Shown one piece after another: positions 16,249 through 25,433 of a DNA stretch of 64,000 bases. Within the stretch, counting starts at the first letter, position 1; each line of letters opens with the position of its first letter. Source of the DNA: Myxococcus fulvus (lineage in GTDB: Bacteria > Myxococcota > Myxococcia > Myxococcales > Myxococcaceae); the NCBI RefSeq assembly GCF_900111765.1, contig NZ_FOIB01000016.1, forward strand, positions 124,001 through 188,000. Reading direction: 5' to 3'. Below the pieces are notes generated by a model. That model worked only from the letters and a program-made list of their open reading frames with translations, ran no database searches and had not been told where the DNA came from. The translations under genes were made by a program, and so were the position numbers.

Positions 16249-17129
16249 CGCGCCCGCTCCTCACGCCCCAAGAGCTTGAGCCACACCGCCGCCAGCACCA
16301 CCACGCACAGGAACGTCGCCACCGACAACGTGCTCCCGTACCCGAAGTCCCCCGAGCGCATCAGCGTCTTGTACGCGTAGATGCTCAACGTCTCCGTCGT
16401 GTTCGCCGGCCCGCCCTCCGTCAGCACGTAGATGGCGTCGAACACCCGGAACGCATCCAACGAGCGGAACAACACCGCCAACAACAGCGCCGGCTTGAGC
16501 AACGGCAGCGTGATGGAACGGAAGATGCGCCACGGTGACGCGCCGTCCACCCGCGCCGCCTTGTACAGGTCCTCCGGAATCCCTTGCAGCCCCGCCAACA
16601 CCAACAGCGCCACGAAGGGCGTCGTCTTCCACACGTCCACCAGTATCGCCGCGTGCAGCGCGTACCCCGGCGCCCCCAGCCAGTTGATGTCCTGCCCGAG
16701 CAGCAAGCGATTGATGAGCCCGTAGTCCGGATTGAACATCCACGCCCACAGCCTCGCGCTCACCACGGTGGGAATCGCCCACGGCACCAGCACCGAGGCG
16801 CGCAACAAGCCCCGCCCCGGGAACGACTTCTGGAGCAACAGCGCCAGCGGCACCGCGAGCAGCAGCTCCACCGTCACCGCCGCCGCCGTGAAGTACGCCG
16901 TGTTCCCCAGCGCGGACCAGAACCGCGCGTCCCCCAACAGGTACGCGTAGTTCCCCAGCCCCACGAACCTCCGCTCGCCGAACACGAGGATGAAGCGGTG
17001 CAGGCTCAGCCACACCGCCGCGAGAATCGGGTACAGCGCCACGCCTGCGAGCACCACCACCGCCGGCGCCACCAGCCAGTACGCCTGCCGCCGCTCCCGC
17101 TCCAACGAGCCACGCACCGGCCCGCTCAT
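16245..17129 (-). CDS. Carbohydrate ABC transporter permease, MalF type
   Basis: 294 residues with six predicted membrane helices and an EAA motif (YKAARVDGASPWRIFRSITL) in the cytoplasmic loop that contacts the nucleotide-binding subunit. It matches the short UgpA/LacF-like form that lacks the large periplasmic loop of E. coli MalF. Start and stop each overlap the neighbouring genes by four bases, so translation of all three genes is coupled. Confidence 0.92.
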   Translation of the reverse strand: MSGPVRGSLERERRQAYWLVAPAVVVLAGVALYPILAAVWLSLHRFILVFGERRFVGLGNYAYLLGDARFWSALGNTAYFTAAAVTVELLLAVPLALLLQKSFPGRGLLRASVLVPWAIPTVVSARLWAWMFNPDYGLINRLLLGQDINWLGAPGYALHAAILVDVWKTTPFVALLVLAGLQGIPEDLYKAARVDGASPWRIFRSITLPLLKPALLLAVLFRSLDAFRVFDAIYVLTEGGPANTTETLSIYAYKTLMRSGDFGYGSTLSVATFLCVVVLAAVWLKLLGREERAR

Positions 17130-18394
17130 CGCCCCTCCCCCATCAGGTGGTCCACCTGCTTCTGCGCGCGCCCCAGGGCCTCCTCGGGCGAGCGAATCCC
17201 CGCCACCGCCGCGGAGAACTCGCTCTGCAACACATCCGAAATCAGGTTGTAGTACGGCGTCACCGGCCGGGGCCGCGCGCGCTCCACCATCTCCCGCAGG
17301 CTCGCGATGAACGGTGAGCTCTGTTTCAACCTCGCATCGTCATACACCGCCGCTCTCGGCGGGTTGCGCGCGTAGTGCACCGCCAGCACCAGGTTCGCCT
17401 CCGGCGACGTCAGGTGCGCGATGAGCTTCTCCGCGAGCTTCTTCCGCTCCGGTGACACCCTCGCGTTCACCGCGAGCTGATACCCACCCAGCGTTCCAAA
17501 CCCAGGCTCCCCGCTCACCGTGGGCAGGGGCGCCATGCCCACCTTGCCGCGAATCGGCGAGCCCTCCTTCTGCGCCTCGCTCCACGCATACGGCCAGTTG
17601 CGCATGAACACCGCGCGCCCCTCCTGGAACACGCGCCGCGCCTCCTCCTCGCCGAACCCCATCACCGTCTCCGGAGACACCCCGCGCGTCAGCAGCCCGC
17701 GCAGATACCCGAGCGCCTCGCGCCCCGCCTCCGTGTCCAACAACACGCGCCCGCCCTCCCCCAACGCCTGCCCACCGTGCCCCCACAGCGCCTCGTACAC
17801 GTTGCAGCTCAGGCCCTCGTACTGCCGTCCCTGCCACACGAAGCCCTGCACCCCCGGCGCCTTCGCCTTCGCCTCCAACGCGAACCGCTCCAGCTCCGCG
17901 TACGTGCGCGGCGCCCGAGGCACCAAATCCGTCCGGTAGTACAGCACCCCCACGTCCAGGTACCACGGCACCGCGTACGTCTTCCCGTCCACCACCACCG
18001 CCTCCACCGGCCCCGGCAGGAACTCCTCGCGCAGCCGCTCCGGCGGGAAGGCCTCGGACAGGTCCGCGATCCACCCCGCCCGCGCGAACTCCGGCACCCA
18101 CACCACGTCCGCCACCAGCACGTCGAAGTCCGCCGCCCCGCCCTCCAACGACGTGAGGAAGAACTGGTGCGCCAGGTCCGACGAGTTCGGCAACGCCTCC
18201 GTCACCAACGTCACCCCGGGGTGCGCCTTCTCGAAGCCCGCGAGCAGCTCCCGGAACGGCTCCGGCGGCCCCCACAACGGCTGATACTTCAACACCAGCC
18301 GCGCCCCCCGCTCGCGCTCACCCTCCCCGCGCCGACACCCCAGCGTGACAAGGACGAGCCCCAGCACGAGCGAGAAGAGGAACGGGCGAACCAT
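17126..18394 (-). CDS. Extracellular sugar-binding lipoprotein (ABC importer solute-binding protein)
   Basis: 422 residues from the ATG at 18394. A GTG ten codons upstream is possible; neither has a strong binding site. The signal ends in LVTLGC, a lipobox, so the protein is anchored by Cys. Family-1 solute-binding features include LLAGFEKAHPGVTL, the ADFDVLVADVVWVPEF strand and KTYAVPWYLDVGVLYYRTDL, the typical ligand-lobe signature of sugar-binding proteins. It would deliver an oligosaccharide or glycerol-phosphate-like ligand to the two permeases encoded downstream. Confidence 0.9.
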   Translation of the reverse strand: MVRPFLFSLVLGLVLVTLGCRRGEGERERGARLVLKYQPLWGPPEPFRELLAGFEKAHPGVTLVTEALPNSSDLAHQFFLTSLEGGAADFDVLVADVVWVPEFARAGWIADLSEAFPPERLREEFLPGPVEAVVVDGKTYAVPWYLDVGVLYYRTDLVPRAPRTYAELERFALEAKAKAPGVQGFVWQGRQYEGLSCNVYEALWGHGGQALGEGGRVLLDTEAGREALGYLRGLLTRGVSPETVMGFGEEEARRVFQEGRAVFMRNWPYAWSEAQKEGSPIRGKVGMAPLPTVSGEPGFGTLGGYQLAVNARVSPERKKLAEKLIAHLTSPEANLVLAVHYARNPPRAAVYDDARLKQSSPFIASLREMVERARPRPVTPYYNLISDVLQSEFSAAVAGIRSPEEALGRAQKQVDHLMGEGR

Positions 18395-18610
18395 GGGAAC
18401 CCGGCATGAGCCCCTCCCGCCCACCCACCGTCAACACACCCGCACCGCCCCCGTTCTCACCCGAACACCCCGGCACCACGTAATTCGTGTGCATGTGGAG
18501 AAAAACGTCTCCCTGGAACTTCGGGCACACAACTCGGGACGTCTGTTTGCCTTCTGCCCGGGAGCGGGCGTTATTCTTCGGACAGACAGGACCTCTGGGT
18601 GGGGGAACAC

Positions 18611-19030
18611 ATGGCGGAGAAGGCTCGGGAGTGGAAGTTCAGCGCGCACCGCGTTCGCATCGAATCCGCTGACATGGCGGTGGCGACCTTCGAAGGCCCC
18701 ATCACCCTGGACGACGTGAAGCGCACCTCCGAGGTCTACGCGGAGCTCTTCACGATTCTGGGCCCCTACTACATCGTCGCGGAAATCGGCCGCTCCCAAA
18801 TCGAGGCCGCCGGCCGCCGCTACCTCTCCGAGAACAACAAGAGCGAGTGGTTCAAGGGCTGCGTCTACGTGGGCGCGGACATCGTCCAGAAGACCTTCGG
18901 CAAGGCCATCTCGCTCGCCATGCTCTACACAGGCAAGACGAGCTTCGACACCACCTTCGTCGACACCCTGGCGGACGCGCGCACCTGGGTCGACCAGCAC
19001 CGCGCCCGACAGCAGCGCAAGGCGGGCTGA
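18611..19030 (+). CDS. SpoIIAA-like (STAS-type) protein, copy 1
   Basis: 139 residues. The ATG at 18611 follows GGGGGAACAC; an in-frame GTG lies four codons upstream. The alternating strands and helices (AVATFEGPITLDDVKRTSEV ... YYIVAEIGRSQIEAAGRRYL ... KGCVYVGADIVQKTFGKAIS) fit the SpoIIAA-like/STAS fold found as small stand-alone proteins in many myxobacteria. Such proteins may bind other proteins or lipids; no phosphoacceptor Ser typical of true anti-anti-sigma factors is evident. About half of its residues match the copy at 19185-19595. Confidence 0.75.
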   Translation: MAEKAREWKFSAHRVRIESADMAVATFEGPITLDDVKRTSEVYAELFTILGPYYIVAEIGRSQIEAAGRRYLSENNKSEWFKGCVYVGADIVQKTFGKAISLAMLYTGKTSFDTTFVDTLADARTWVDQHRARQQRKAG

Positions 19031-19184
19031 GTCACGGGCCTGGGGTGTGTGCCTCACGACACCCCCGCTGTCCCATTCCAGACCCAGGGTCGTCCGCAAG
19101 TCGCGGTTTGAAGGCGAAGACTGGATTCTCGCTCCCGTGGGCCACGGGCGGTATGCTTGTGTGGCCAGCCGAGAGGGAGTGCCC

Positions 19185-19595
19185 ATGCAGCAACAGGAAT
19201 GGAAGTTCGGTGCCCACCAGATTCGCCACGAGCAGCAGGACGTGCTGGTGGCGGTGTTCAGCGGCATGCTGAACCTGGACGACATGAAGCGGGCCGTCGA
19301 AATCTACAGCCAGGTCGCCAAGGCCGGGCCCTACTTCATGATTGCGGACATCGGCAACTCGCAGCTCCAGGCGGAGGCGCGCCGCTACCTGTCCGACAAC
19401 AGCAAACCCGAGTGGTTCAAGGGCTGCGTCTACGTGGGCGCGGACATGGTCCAGCAGACCTTCGGCAAGGTCATCTCCCTGGGCATGTTCCTGACCGGCA
19501 AGACGGAGTTCAAGACGGAGTTCGTCAAGACGATGGACGAGGCCCGCGCCTGGGTGGAGCAGCAGCGCCGCGCCAACGTCCGCAAGAGCGGCTGA
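19185..19595 (+). CDS. SpoIIAA-like (STAS-type) protein, copy 2
   Basis: 136 residues, start at 19185 preceded by GAGAGGGAGTGCCC. The open frame extends upstream to 19047, but without coding character. It is a tandem paralogue of the gene 155 bp upstream: EWKF, ARRYLS, PEWFKGCVYVGAD, QTFGK and TGKT stretches are shared. The separate leader and binding site suggest independent expression. Function unknown; the pair may form homo- or heterodimers. Confidence 0.78.
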   Translation: MQQQEWKFGAHQIRHEQQDVLVAVFSGMLNLDDMKRAVEIYSQVAKAGPYFMIADIGNSQLQAEARRYLSDNSKPEWFKGCVYVGADMVQQTFGKVISLGMFLTGKTEFKTEFVKTMDEARAWVEQQRRANVRKSG

Positions 19596-20021
19596 AGCGT
19601 TCCGCTCGCCGCACCCGCCGTCCGTCTGACTTTCGTGGCGGCCCCTCTCCGGGGCCTCCGCCGCCGCCCCTGGTGACTCCGCGGTCGAGCCCGCTCGCGC
19701 TCCCCGGCCGTCCCGCCCTGGCCTCCCTTTTCCTCAGAATCCGAGCCGATTCACGGCGAAACGGGCGCTCCAACCGTCCGGAATCCGGCATATTTCAGGA
19801 ATACTGCACCTTCCTGCTGTTGGCAGAGGTCAGCCAGACTATAAAAATCCTCCCCTACTGGCTTAATAGTCGGGAATCGTTGTATAGGCGGTCACTCCAG
19901 AGCCTCCAACTCGCCCGGTAATTCCCTCGCCCTGGCTCCGGACCGGCTGTGCCCCACGCCTCAATCAACCCATGTCCGAGCGGTGAGCTGGGGGGCCCGC
20001 GCTCGAACTGCGAGTGACACC
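19596..20021. other. Intergenic region with an AT-rich island
   Basis: 426 bp before the P450 gene. The part from about 19780 to 19905 is clearly AT-richer than the rest of the window (for example ACTATAAAAATCC and TTGTATAGG) and is probably the promoter of the P450 gene. I cannot fix the -35 and -10 boxes with confidence. No gene is visible. Confidence 0.45.
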
Positions 20022-21314
20022 ATGCCCGTGACGGTTCAGAAGCAGGAAGAGACCGGAGTCCCGGCCCACGCCCCGACAGGGCGCTGCCCCCACCTGGGCG
20101 CTCAGTACAACCCCTTCGCGGGGCCGCACGTGGACAACCCCCACCCGTTCTTCGAGCGGCTGCGCCAGGAGGAGCCCGTCAGCTTCAACCCCATGCTCGG
20201 CATGTGGTTGGTCAGCCGCCACGACGACATCCTGCAGGTCCTCAAGGAGACGACGCGCTTCTCCAACCGGGACATGCTGGTGAGCGGCACCCAGCTCACG
20301 GAGGAGGCCAAGAACATCCTCTCGCAGGGCTTCCCCACCGCCCACGTGCTCTTGGGCATGGATCCGCCGGACCACACGCGCCTGAGGCGCCTGATGAACC
20401 GGGGCTTCACCGCGCAGCGCATCGCCGGGATGGAGCCCTTCATCGAGAAGATGGCGCGGGAGCTGATTGGGCGCTTCGCCAAGGACGGGCACGCGGACCT
20501 GGTGGAGCAGCTGGCCTATCCGCTGCCGGCGCACGTCATCCTCGGCGTGATGGGCGTGCCGCAGGAGGACGTGTGGAAGATCAAGAAGTGGAGCGCGGAC
20601 TGGCAGTCGCTCACCTTCGAGCACGTGCCCGCGGAGAAGCAGGCGGAGATGGCGCGCGGGGTGCTGGAGTTCCAGCGCTACTGCGTCAACCTCATCGAGG
20701 AGCGGCGCAAGGCACCCCGTGAGGACCTCACCAGCTACCTGGTGGAGGTGGAGGCGGACGGCGAGGCCTTGAGCGTGCACGAGCTGGTGATGGCCATCGG
20801 CGCGTCCTTCCTGTCCGCCGGCCACGAGTCCACCACGGCGCTGATGGCCAACACGTGGAAGCTGGCGCTCGAGCACGGCCTGTGGGGACGTCTGCGGGAG
20901 GACCCGGAGCTCATCCCCAAGTTCATCGAGGAGGGCAGCCGCTTCGACTCCGTCCAGCACGCCATGATTCGCACCGCCCTGGAGGACGTGGAGGTGGGTG
21001 GAATCCAGCTGCCCAAGGGCTCACGGCTGCTGCTGCTGTACGCGGCCGGCAGCCGCGACGAGTCGCTCTGCCCGCACGCGAACAAGCTGGACGTGGACCG
21101 CGAGAAGCCGCCCCAGCACCTCACCTACGGCCGCGGCATCCACTTCTGCCTGGGCGCGCCGCTGGCCCGCCTGCAGACCCAAATCACCACCCGCCTCCTG
21201 GTGGAGGCCGTGGGCAACCCGCGCCTGGTCCCCCACCAGGACTACGGCACGTGGCAGAGCATCGTCCTGCGCCAGATGCGGCACCTCAAGGTGGAGTGGG
21301 ACGTCACGCCTTGA
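20022..21314 (+). CDS. Cytochrome P450
   Basis: 430 residues, soluble bacterial class I type. Oxygen-binding I-helix AGHEST (266-271), K-helix ExxR as E304-GS-R307, and the haem-binding loop YGRGIHFCLG with Cys376 as thiolate ligand. The usual Phe at the start of this loop is Tyr here. The DPPDHTRLRRL sequence (C-helix) is typical of bacterial CYPs. It would hydroxylate a small lipophilic molecule using separate ferredoxin partners, none of which are nearby. The start at 20022 is the second in-frame possibility; the binding site is weak. A 9-bp-stem hairpin ends the transcript. Confidence 0.95.
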   Translation: MPVTVQKQEETGVPAHAPTGRCPHLGAQYNPFAGPHVDNPHPFFERLRQEEPVSFNPMLGMWLVSRHDDILQVLKETTRFSNRDMLVSGTQLTEEAKNILSQGFPTAHVLLGMDPPDHTRLRRLMNRGFTAQRIAGMEPFIEKMARELIGRFAKDGHADLVEQLAYPLPAHVILGVMGVPQEDVWKIKKWSADWQSLTFEHVPAEKQAEMARGVLEFQRYCVNLIEERRKAPREDLTSYLVEVEADGEALSVHELVMAIGASFLSAGHESTTALMANTWKLALEHGLWGRLREDPELIPKFIEEGSRFDSVQHAMIRTALEDVEVGGIQLPKGSRLLLLYAAGSRDESLCPHANKLDVDREKPPQHLTYGRGIHFCLGAPLARLQTQITTRLLVEAVGNPRLVPHQDYGTWQSIVLRQMRHLKVEWDVTP

Positions 21315-21631
21315 GCCCGCTCACGCCGCGCGCGTGACAGCTCCCATGTCGTTGCCTGGGGCCCTGTGGACCTTCATCGGTCTCCAGGGCCCCGCGCATG
21401 TCTGGCGTCTGACTTCAGTGACCGAATCCCTCCCACCGGAGTCCAACCCCACCCGCCTGGGGCTTCGAATGGCAGTCAATGTTGACCCCCAAGGGGTTTT
21501 CGCGGACTGCCTGTGGCTGTTTGAAAAGGGCGTGCGTACGTTACGGAGAGAAATTTCTTGCCATACTGGCCGTTCTTGCGAGAAAGAGTCTTGGAATACC
21601 CCGCTTGCTCGTGAAACGAAGGAGCCCCCTC
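21315..21631. other. Intergenic region between P450 and desaturase
   Basis: 317 bp. The first part holds the terminator at 21358-21393. The second part should hold the desaturase promoter; TTGAAAAGG near 21519 and the palindromic GCGTACGTTACG nearby are visible, but I make no definite promoter call. Confidence 0.4.
21358..21393 (+). terminator. Hairpin terminator of the P450 gene
   Basis: GGGGCCCTG (21358-21366) and CAGGGCCCC (21385-21393) form a perfect 9-bp stem about 45 bases after the P450 stop. No T-run follows. Confidence 0.5.
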
Positions 21632-22696
21632 ATGTACGCCGAAGTCGTTGACGAGGCGGATGTCCAAATCGCGCGGCGCGTCGATCGCCAGGCGCTGTCC
21701 AAGCTGACCCGGGAGATGTCGCGGGTGAGCAATGCTCGGGCGGTGTGGGCGCTTGCCTCCCAGTGGCTCGTCATCGCGGCGGCGTTCGCCGGGGTGGTGT
21801 GGGTGGACCGGTGGTGGGCGTGGCCCATCGCGGCGCTCATCATCGCCACGCGGCAGCACGCGATGCTGGCGCTGATGCACGAGGCGGCGCACTACCACTT
21901 CCTGTCCAACCGGAAGGTGGGCGACGTGGTGGCGGACCTCCTGTGCGCCTTCCCGCTGAACATGACGACGGCGGGCTACCGGCACCAGCACATGGAGCAC
22001 CACCGGTACGTCAACACGCAGCAGGACCCGTACTGGGCCTCCATGCAGGGCGACGCGTCCTGGCACTTCCCGCGCACGCCGCTGCGCGCCGCGGCGGTGT
22101 TCGTGGGCGACGCGCTGGGCCTGTACGCGCCCAACCACCTGAAGGTGGTGCTGCCCTGGACGTACTGGGGGCGGCTCTTGGGTGGAGCCAGGCCGCGCAT
22201 CAGCGCCGCCGAGCACGCGCGCTACTGGACGTACGTGGCGCTGCTGGTCACCACGCTGGTGACGACGGGCGCGTGGCTGCACTGGCTGCTCTTGTGGGTG
22301 CTGCCCACGACGACGGTGATGATGGCGTTCTTCCGGATGCGCGCCCTGGGCGAGCACCCGCTGGACATCGAGCCCAAGGGCGACGAGACGCGCGAGACGC
22401 GCGACGTGAAGGGCACGCTGCTGGAGAACTTCTTCGTGGCGCCGCTCAACTGCAACTACCACCTGACGCACCACGCGTTCCCGTCCGTGCCCTTCTACAA
22501 CCTGCCGGTGATGCACGACGCGCTGGACCAGGCGGGGCTGCTCGAGGACGGGGTGAACCGCTTCGACACCTACCTGGGCAAGCACAACAGCCTGGTGCAG
22601 TACCTGACGCGCAAGCCGGGCTCCGTGGTGGAGCAGGACCTGCCCACCGCGCCGCCGCCGCAGGCCTCGGGCGTCCGGCTGCCGCTGCACTCGTAG
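21632..22696 (+). CDS. Membrane fatty acid desaturase
   Basis: 354 residues; the start at 21632 follows ACGAAGGAGCCCCCTC. Three histidine boxes of membrane di-iron desaturases are present: HEAAH (83-87), HQHMEHH (ending 123-124) and NYHLTHH (277-281). Hydrophobic segments lie around 40-80 and 195-230. It resembles the short DesA/FADS-like or carotenoid/sphingolipid-desaturase-related group that acts on acyl chains in the inner membrane. The N-terminal ~40 residues are polar and there is no cytochrome b5 domain. It probably adjusts membrane unsaturation; the exact substrate is unknown. Confidence 0.9.
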   Translation: MYAEVVDEADVQIARRVDRQALSKLTREMSRVSNARAVWALASQWLVIAAAFAGVVWVDRWWAWPIAALIIATRQHAMLALMHEAAHYHFLSNRKVGDVVADLLCAFPLNMTTAGYRHQHMEHHRYVNTQQDPYWASMQGDASWHFPRTPLRAAAVFVGDALGLYAPNHLKVVLPWTYWGRLLGGARPRISAAEHARYWTYVALLVTTLVTTGAWLHWLLLWVLPTTTVMMAFFRMRALGEHPLDIEPKGDETRETRDVKGTLLENFFVAPLNCNYHLTHHAFPSVPFYNLPVMHDALDQAGLLEDGVNRFDTYLGKHNSLVQYLTRKPGSVVEQDLPTAPPPQASGVRLPLHS

Positions 22697-22726
22697 CGCT
22701 TGGGCGGGCGCTCGCGGCCTTTGCCT

Positions 22727-23680
22727 TCAGGGGAAGCGGCGCAGCGACGTCCAGGGGAAGGGCTTCCAGAAGGGCGTGGCCACCGCGTCGGTCTCCAGCG
22801 GGAACCAGGGCCCGGTGTCCCCTCCCCCTGACAGGATGTGGAAGTCCTGGGCGGGCATGAACCCCTGGCCCAGCAGCGCCACGCGGCGGCCCCCCGCGTC
22901 GGCCGCCACGTCCAGCACCAGCACCGCGTGCCCCGGGCTGCCGCCCAGCACGAAGAAGTCCCCGGGACGCACGTCGTCCTTCGTGGGCCGGCCCTTGGCG
23001 CCCTCCAGCGACAGCGTGCCCGCGTACATGAAGACCAGGTCCAGGTAGGCGCGGAACGCGCCGCGCGAGCTGTCCGCCGCCGCGCTCTTCACCCACGTCA
23101 CCTTGGAGCCGGAGATTCTCGCCCGCTCGCCGGAGGCGTACTTCGTCCACGAGGCCAGGTGGCCGCTGGTGAAGCGGTAGGCGATGCGCTCCTTCTGGTT
23201 CGCGGCCCACAGCCACTCGGCGTGCAGCCGGATGACGGAGTCGGCGCACTGCTGGAGGTTGGCCGTGCCGATGTCCAGCTCCGCCACCGCGGCCAGCCGC
23301 GCGTCGTCCGCGGGCAACACCTGTCCGCCCTTGAAGTGCAGCACGGGTGTCCCCGGCGCGCGCAGGGGCAGGCCGCGCAGCCACGCGGCGAACGTGCCCG
23401 CCTCCACGCCCACCCGCGTGTAGCCCTCCGGTGGGGGCACGGCGGCCTCCAGGGGACGGATGCGCGCGTCCTTCGACAGCCACGTGTAGCGGGCGAGCTC
23501 CTCGCGCGTGGGGGCCCGGGGCTCGGTATCGGACGCGGGGGCCTGGGCGGCGGTCCTGGCGAGCACTTCACCTGGCACGCCCGGGGGCGGGGTGGCGCCG
23601 GCGAGGCCCGGGCCCAGGAGCGCGGCGACCAGGAGCCAGGAGCGACGGGAGGGGACGGGCGGGTGTTCGGGGGAGATCAC
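22727..23680 (-). CDS. DUF4846-like exported protein
   Basis: About 317 residues if translation begins at the GTG at 23680; the frame is open to 23857, but only the downstream part shows a signal peptide (RRSWLLVAALLGPGLAGA). The mature part matches the DUF4846 pattern as I recall it: GTFAAWLRGLPL, HFKGG, ELDIGTANLQQCADSVIRLH, YRFTSGH, GDFFVLGGSPGHAVLVLDVA and a C-terminal FPWTSLRRFP. A Cys in QQCAD and a His in GHAVLV could be functional, giving an NlpC/transglutaminase-like impression, but this is not established. The protein is probably periplasmic or on the surface. Confidence 0.75.
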   Translation of the reverse strand: MISPEHPPVPSRRSWLLVAALLGPGLAGATPPPGVPGEVLARTAAQAPASDTEPRAPTREELARYTWLSKDARIRPLEAAVPPPEGYTRVGVEAGTFAAWLRGLPLRAPGTPVLHFKGGQVLPADDARLAAVAELDIGTANLQQCADSVIRLHAEWLWAANQKERIAYRFTSGHLASWTKYASGERARISGSKVTWVKSAAADSSRGAFRAYLDLVFMYAGTLSLEGAKGRPTKDDVRPGDFFVLGGSPGHAVLVLDVAADAGGRRVALLGQGFMPAQDFHILSGGGDTGPWFPLETDAVATPFWKPFPWTSLRRFP

Positions 23681-23839
23681 GAAGGTGGGGCTCCAGGAGG
23701 CTTCGGGGCTCTTGCTGGGAGGATTGTCGCCGGCCGGAAGTTCCCTCGCAGCCCTCGAATGCGGGGCGGTGAGGTCGCCTGCCCTCTGTCCGGGTGACGA
23801 CCGGTGGAACGACGACAGCCCGTCCTCCACGGCAGGTGC

Positions 23840-24472
23840 GTGACCACGGGCGAGCACTACCTTTGCGAGAAGATGCGCCGCCAGGCGAGCCTCGTGCTGC
23901 TCAACATCCTGTCGCTGTCCCGGCTGCCCATGGCGGTGGCCTTCATCATCGTGCCCGACGCGATGGTGCGGGCGGCGCTCGTCGTGCTGGCGGCGCTGTC
24001 GGACTTCCTGGACGGGTGGATTGCGCGCAACAAGGGGCTGGCCACGCGGCTGGGCGCGCTCATCGACCCGGTGGCCGACCGCGCCTTCATGGTGACGGCC
24101 ATCCTCGTGTGCTACCTGGACGGGCTGGTGTCCCTGCCGGAGGTGCTGCTGCTGCTCGTGCGGGACATCGGCACCGCGGTGGGCTTCGTCGTCGCGCGAC
24201 TGGTGCCCGCCCTCAGGCGCGTGGAGCTGAAGGCGCGGATGCTCGGCAAGGTGGTCACCTCGCTGCAGCTGCTCGCGCTGTTGTGCGTGCTACTGTTCCC
24301 CCCGGCGGTGCGCCCGCTGGTGGCGCTCATCGCCCTGCTGTCGCTGGCGTCCGTGGTGGACTACACGCGCGCGGTGCTGCGGGCCCGGAGGAAGCCTCGC
24401 GAGGCCGCGCGGCCTCCCGTGGGCGACGGGCATGGGACGCGGGGAACGCCCATGCCCACGGCTCGCAAGTAA
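23840..24472 (+). CDS. CDP-alcohol phosphatidyltransferase
   Basis: Multi-pass inner-membrane enzyme of about 210 residues. The complete family signature is present: SDFLDGWIARNKGLATRLG followed by ALIDPVADR, i.e. D-x2-D-G-x2-A-R-x8-G-x3-D-x3-D, whose Asp residues bind the metals and CDP group. It transfers a phosphatidyl group from CDP-diacylglycerol to an alcohol (PgsA-like); the acceptor cannot be told by eye. The start is uncertain: GTG at 23804 or 23840, or ATG at 23873. The C-terminal tail after about residue 185 is basic and probably cytoplasmic. Its stop abuts the stop of the convergent small gene with no gap. Confidence 0.88.
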   Translation: MTTGEHYLCEKMRRQASLVLLNILSLSRLPMAVAFIIVPDAMVRAALVVLAALSDFLDGWIARNKGLATRLGALIDPVADRAFMVTAILVCYLDGLVSLPEVLLLLVRDIGTAVGFVVARLVPALRRVELKARMLGKVVTSLQLLALLCVLLFPPAVRPLVALIALLSLASVVDYTRAVLRARRKPREAARPPVGDGHGTRGTPMPTARK

Positions 24473-24694
24473 TCAGCCCGGGGGCGGTGGCGCGGAGTCC
24501 TCCGACTCCGCGAGCCCCAGGGCCTGGGCGCGCTCGGAGGCCACCGCGGCGCGCTCACCCTCGCTCATCTCCGACCAGACGTCGTCCAGGTCGTCCAGCA
24601 AGGCATCTTCCTCGGGCGAGCCACCTTCCGGATGTCGCGCTCGCACATTCGAGACTTTGCGCAGGAGTGCGCGGTATCGGTCAAAGGCCGTCAT
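24473..24694 (-). CDS. Small acidic hypothetical protein
   Basis: 73 residues, helical and acidic (EEDALLDDLDDVWSEMSEGE) with a Pro tail. A good GGGGAGGTTCCCGTC leader precedes the ATG at 24694, which argues it is real despite its size. No membrane segment. The family is unknown to me. Confidence 0.65.
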   Translation of the reverse strand: MTAFDRYRALLRKVSNVRARHPEGGSPEEDALLDDLDDVWSEMSEGERAAVASERAQALGLAESEDSAPPPPG

Positions 24695-24764
24695 GACGGG
24701 AACCTCCCCTTCGTGCGACGACGAGGCTGGGAGCGGACGACTGACGCGAGCGGACCTCGCGCCC

Positions 24765-25433
24765 TCAGTCCTCGAGGTCCTCCTTCCGCACCACCGAGAT
24801 TTCTATCGTCTCGTGTCGGCCCACCATGTCCACCACGGCGTAGACCCGGTCTCCCGGGTCCAGCTCCCGCACGCCGATGCTCCGGCCCTCCCGCAGCACG
24901 CGCGTCCGGGGAGTCACCTCCAGCGTCAGCGCCTCACCGGAGTCCTGTCCGATGACGACCTCCGGCGGCGCCACCGAGCGCACCACGCCCGAGTATGTGG
25001 CCTTCACCACCGCGGTCCCCACCGGCGCCGGCACGGTCGTCCCCGCGGGCGGTACGTCGCGCGCCGTCCCCGTGCCATCCTCGGGACGTGGCTGGGTGCC
25101 CGAGCCTCCCGTGCCTTGTGCCTGAGCGTCCGAGCCTGGTGCCTGGGCGCCCGTGCCTTGTGCCTGAGCGCCCGTGCCGCTGGACCCTCCCGCGTCCACC
25201 TGGGCACGCAGCCGGGAGACCTCCTGGCGCAGCTCGCGCACCTCCGCGCGCAGCCCCGAGATGCTGTTCCACAGCTCGGACACCTCGCCCGCCGAGGGCG
25301 CCGCCTGACGGCGTGGCTCCGCCGCCGCCTTCGGGTCCTCGTTCGACTGCGCGTTCGCGGTGCACCCCCCGCCGCACAACAGGACGGAGAAGCCCGCGAC
25401 CGCCACCGCCATCCCAGCCGCTCTACGACGCAT
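24765..25433 (-). CDS. Coiled-coil lipoprotein with repeat linker
   Basis: 222 residues from the ATG at 25433, preceded by AGGGAGGCCGTGACC. The lipoprotein signal ends in LCGGGC. Residues ~45-80 form a coiled coil (SELWNSISGLRAEVRELRQE). A low-complexity linker follows with repeated GTGAQAQ/GSDAQAQ units (~85-115). The C-terminal ~90 residues (VVKATYSGVVRSVAPPEVVI ... ELDPGDRVYAVVDMVGRHET) look like a small beta-barrel of OB or SH3 type. It is probably a periplasmic or surface structural protein. The role is unknown. Confidence 0.75.
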   Translation of the reverse strand: MRRRAAGMAVAVAGFSVLLCGGGCTANAQSNEDPKAAAEPRRQAAPSAGEVSELWNSISGLRAEVRELRQEVSRLRAQVDAGGSSGTGAQAQGTGAQAPGSDAQAQGTGGSGTQPRPEDGTGTARDVPPAGTTVPAPVGTAVVKATYSGVVRSVAPPEVVIGQDSGEALTLEVTPRTRVLREGRSIGVRELDPGDRVYAVVDMVGRHETIEISVVRKEDLED

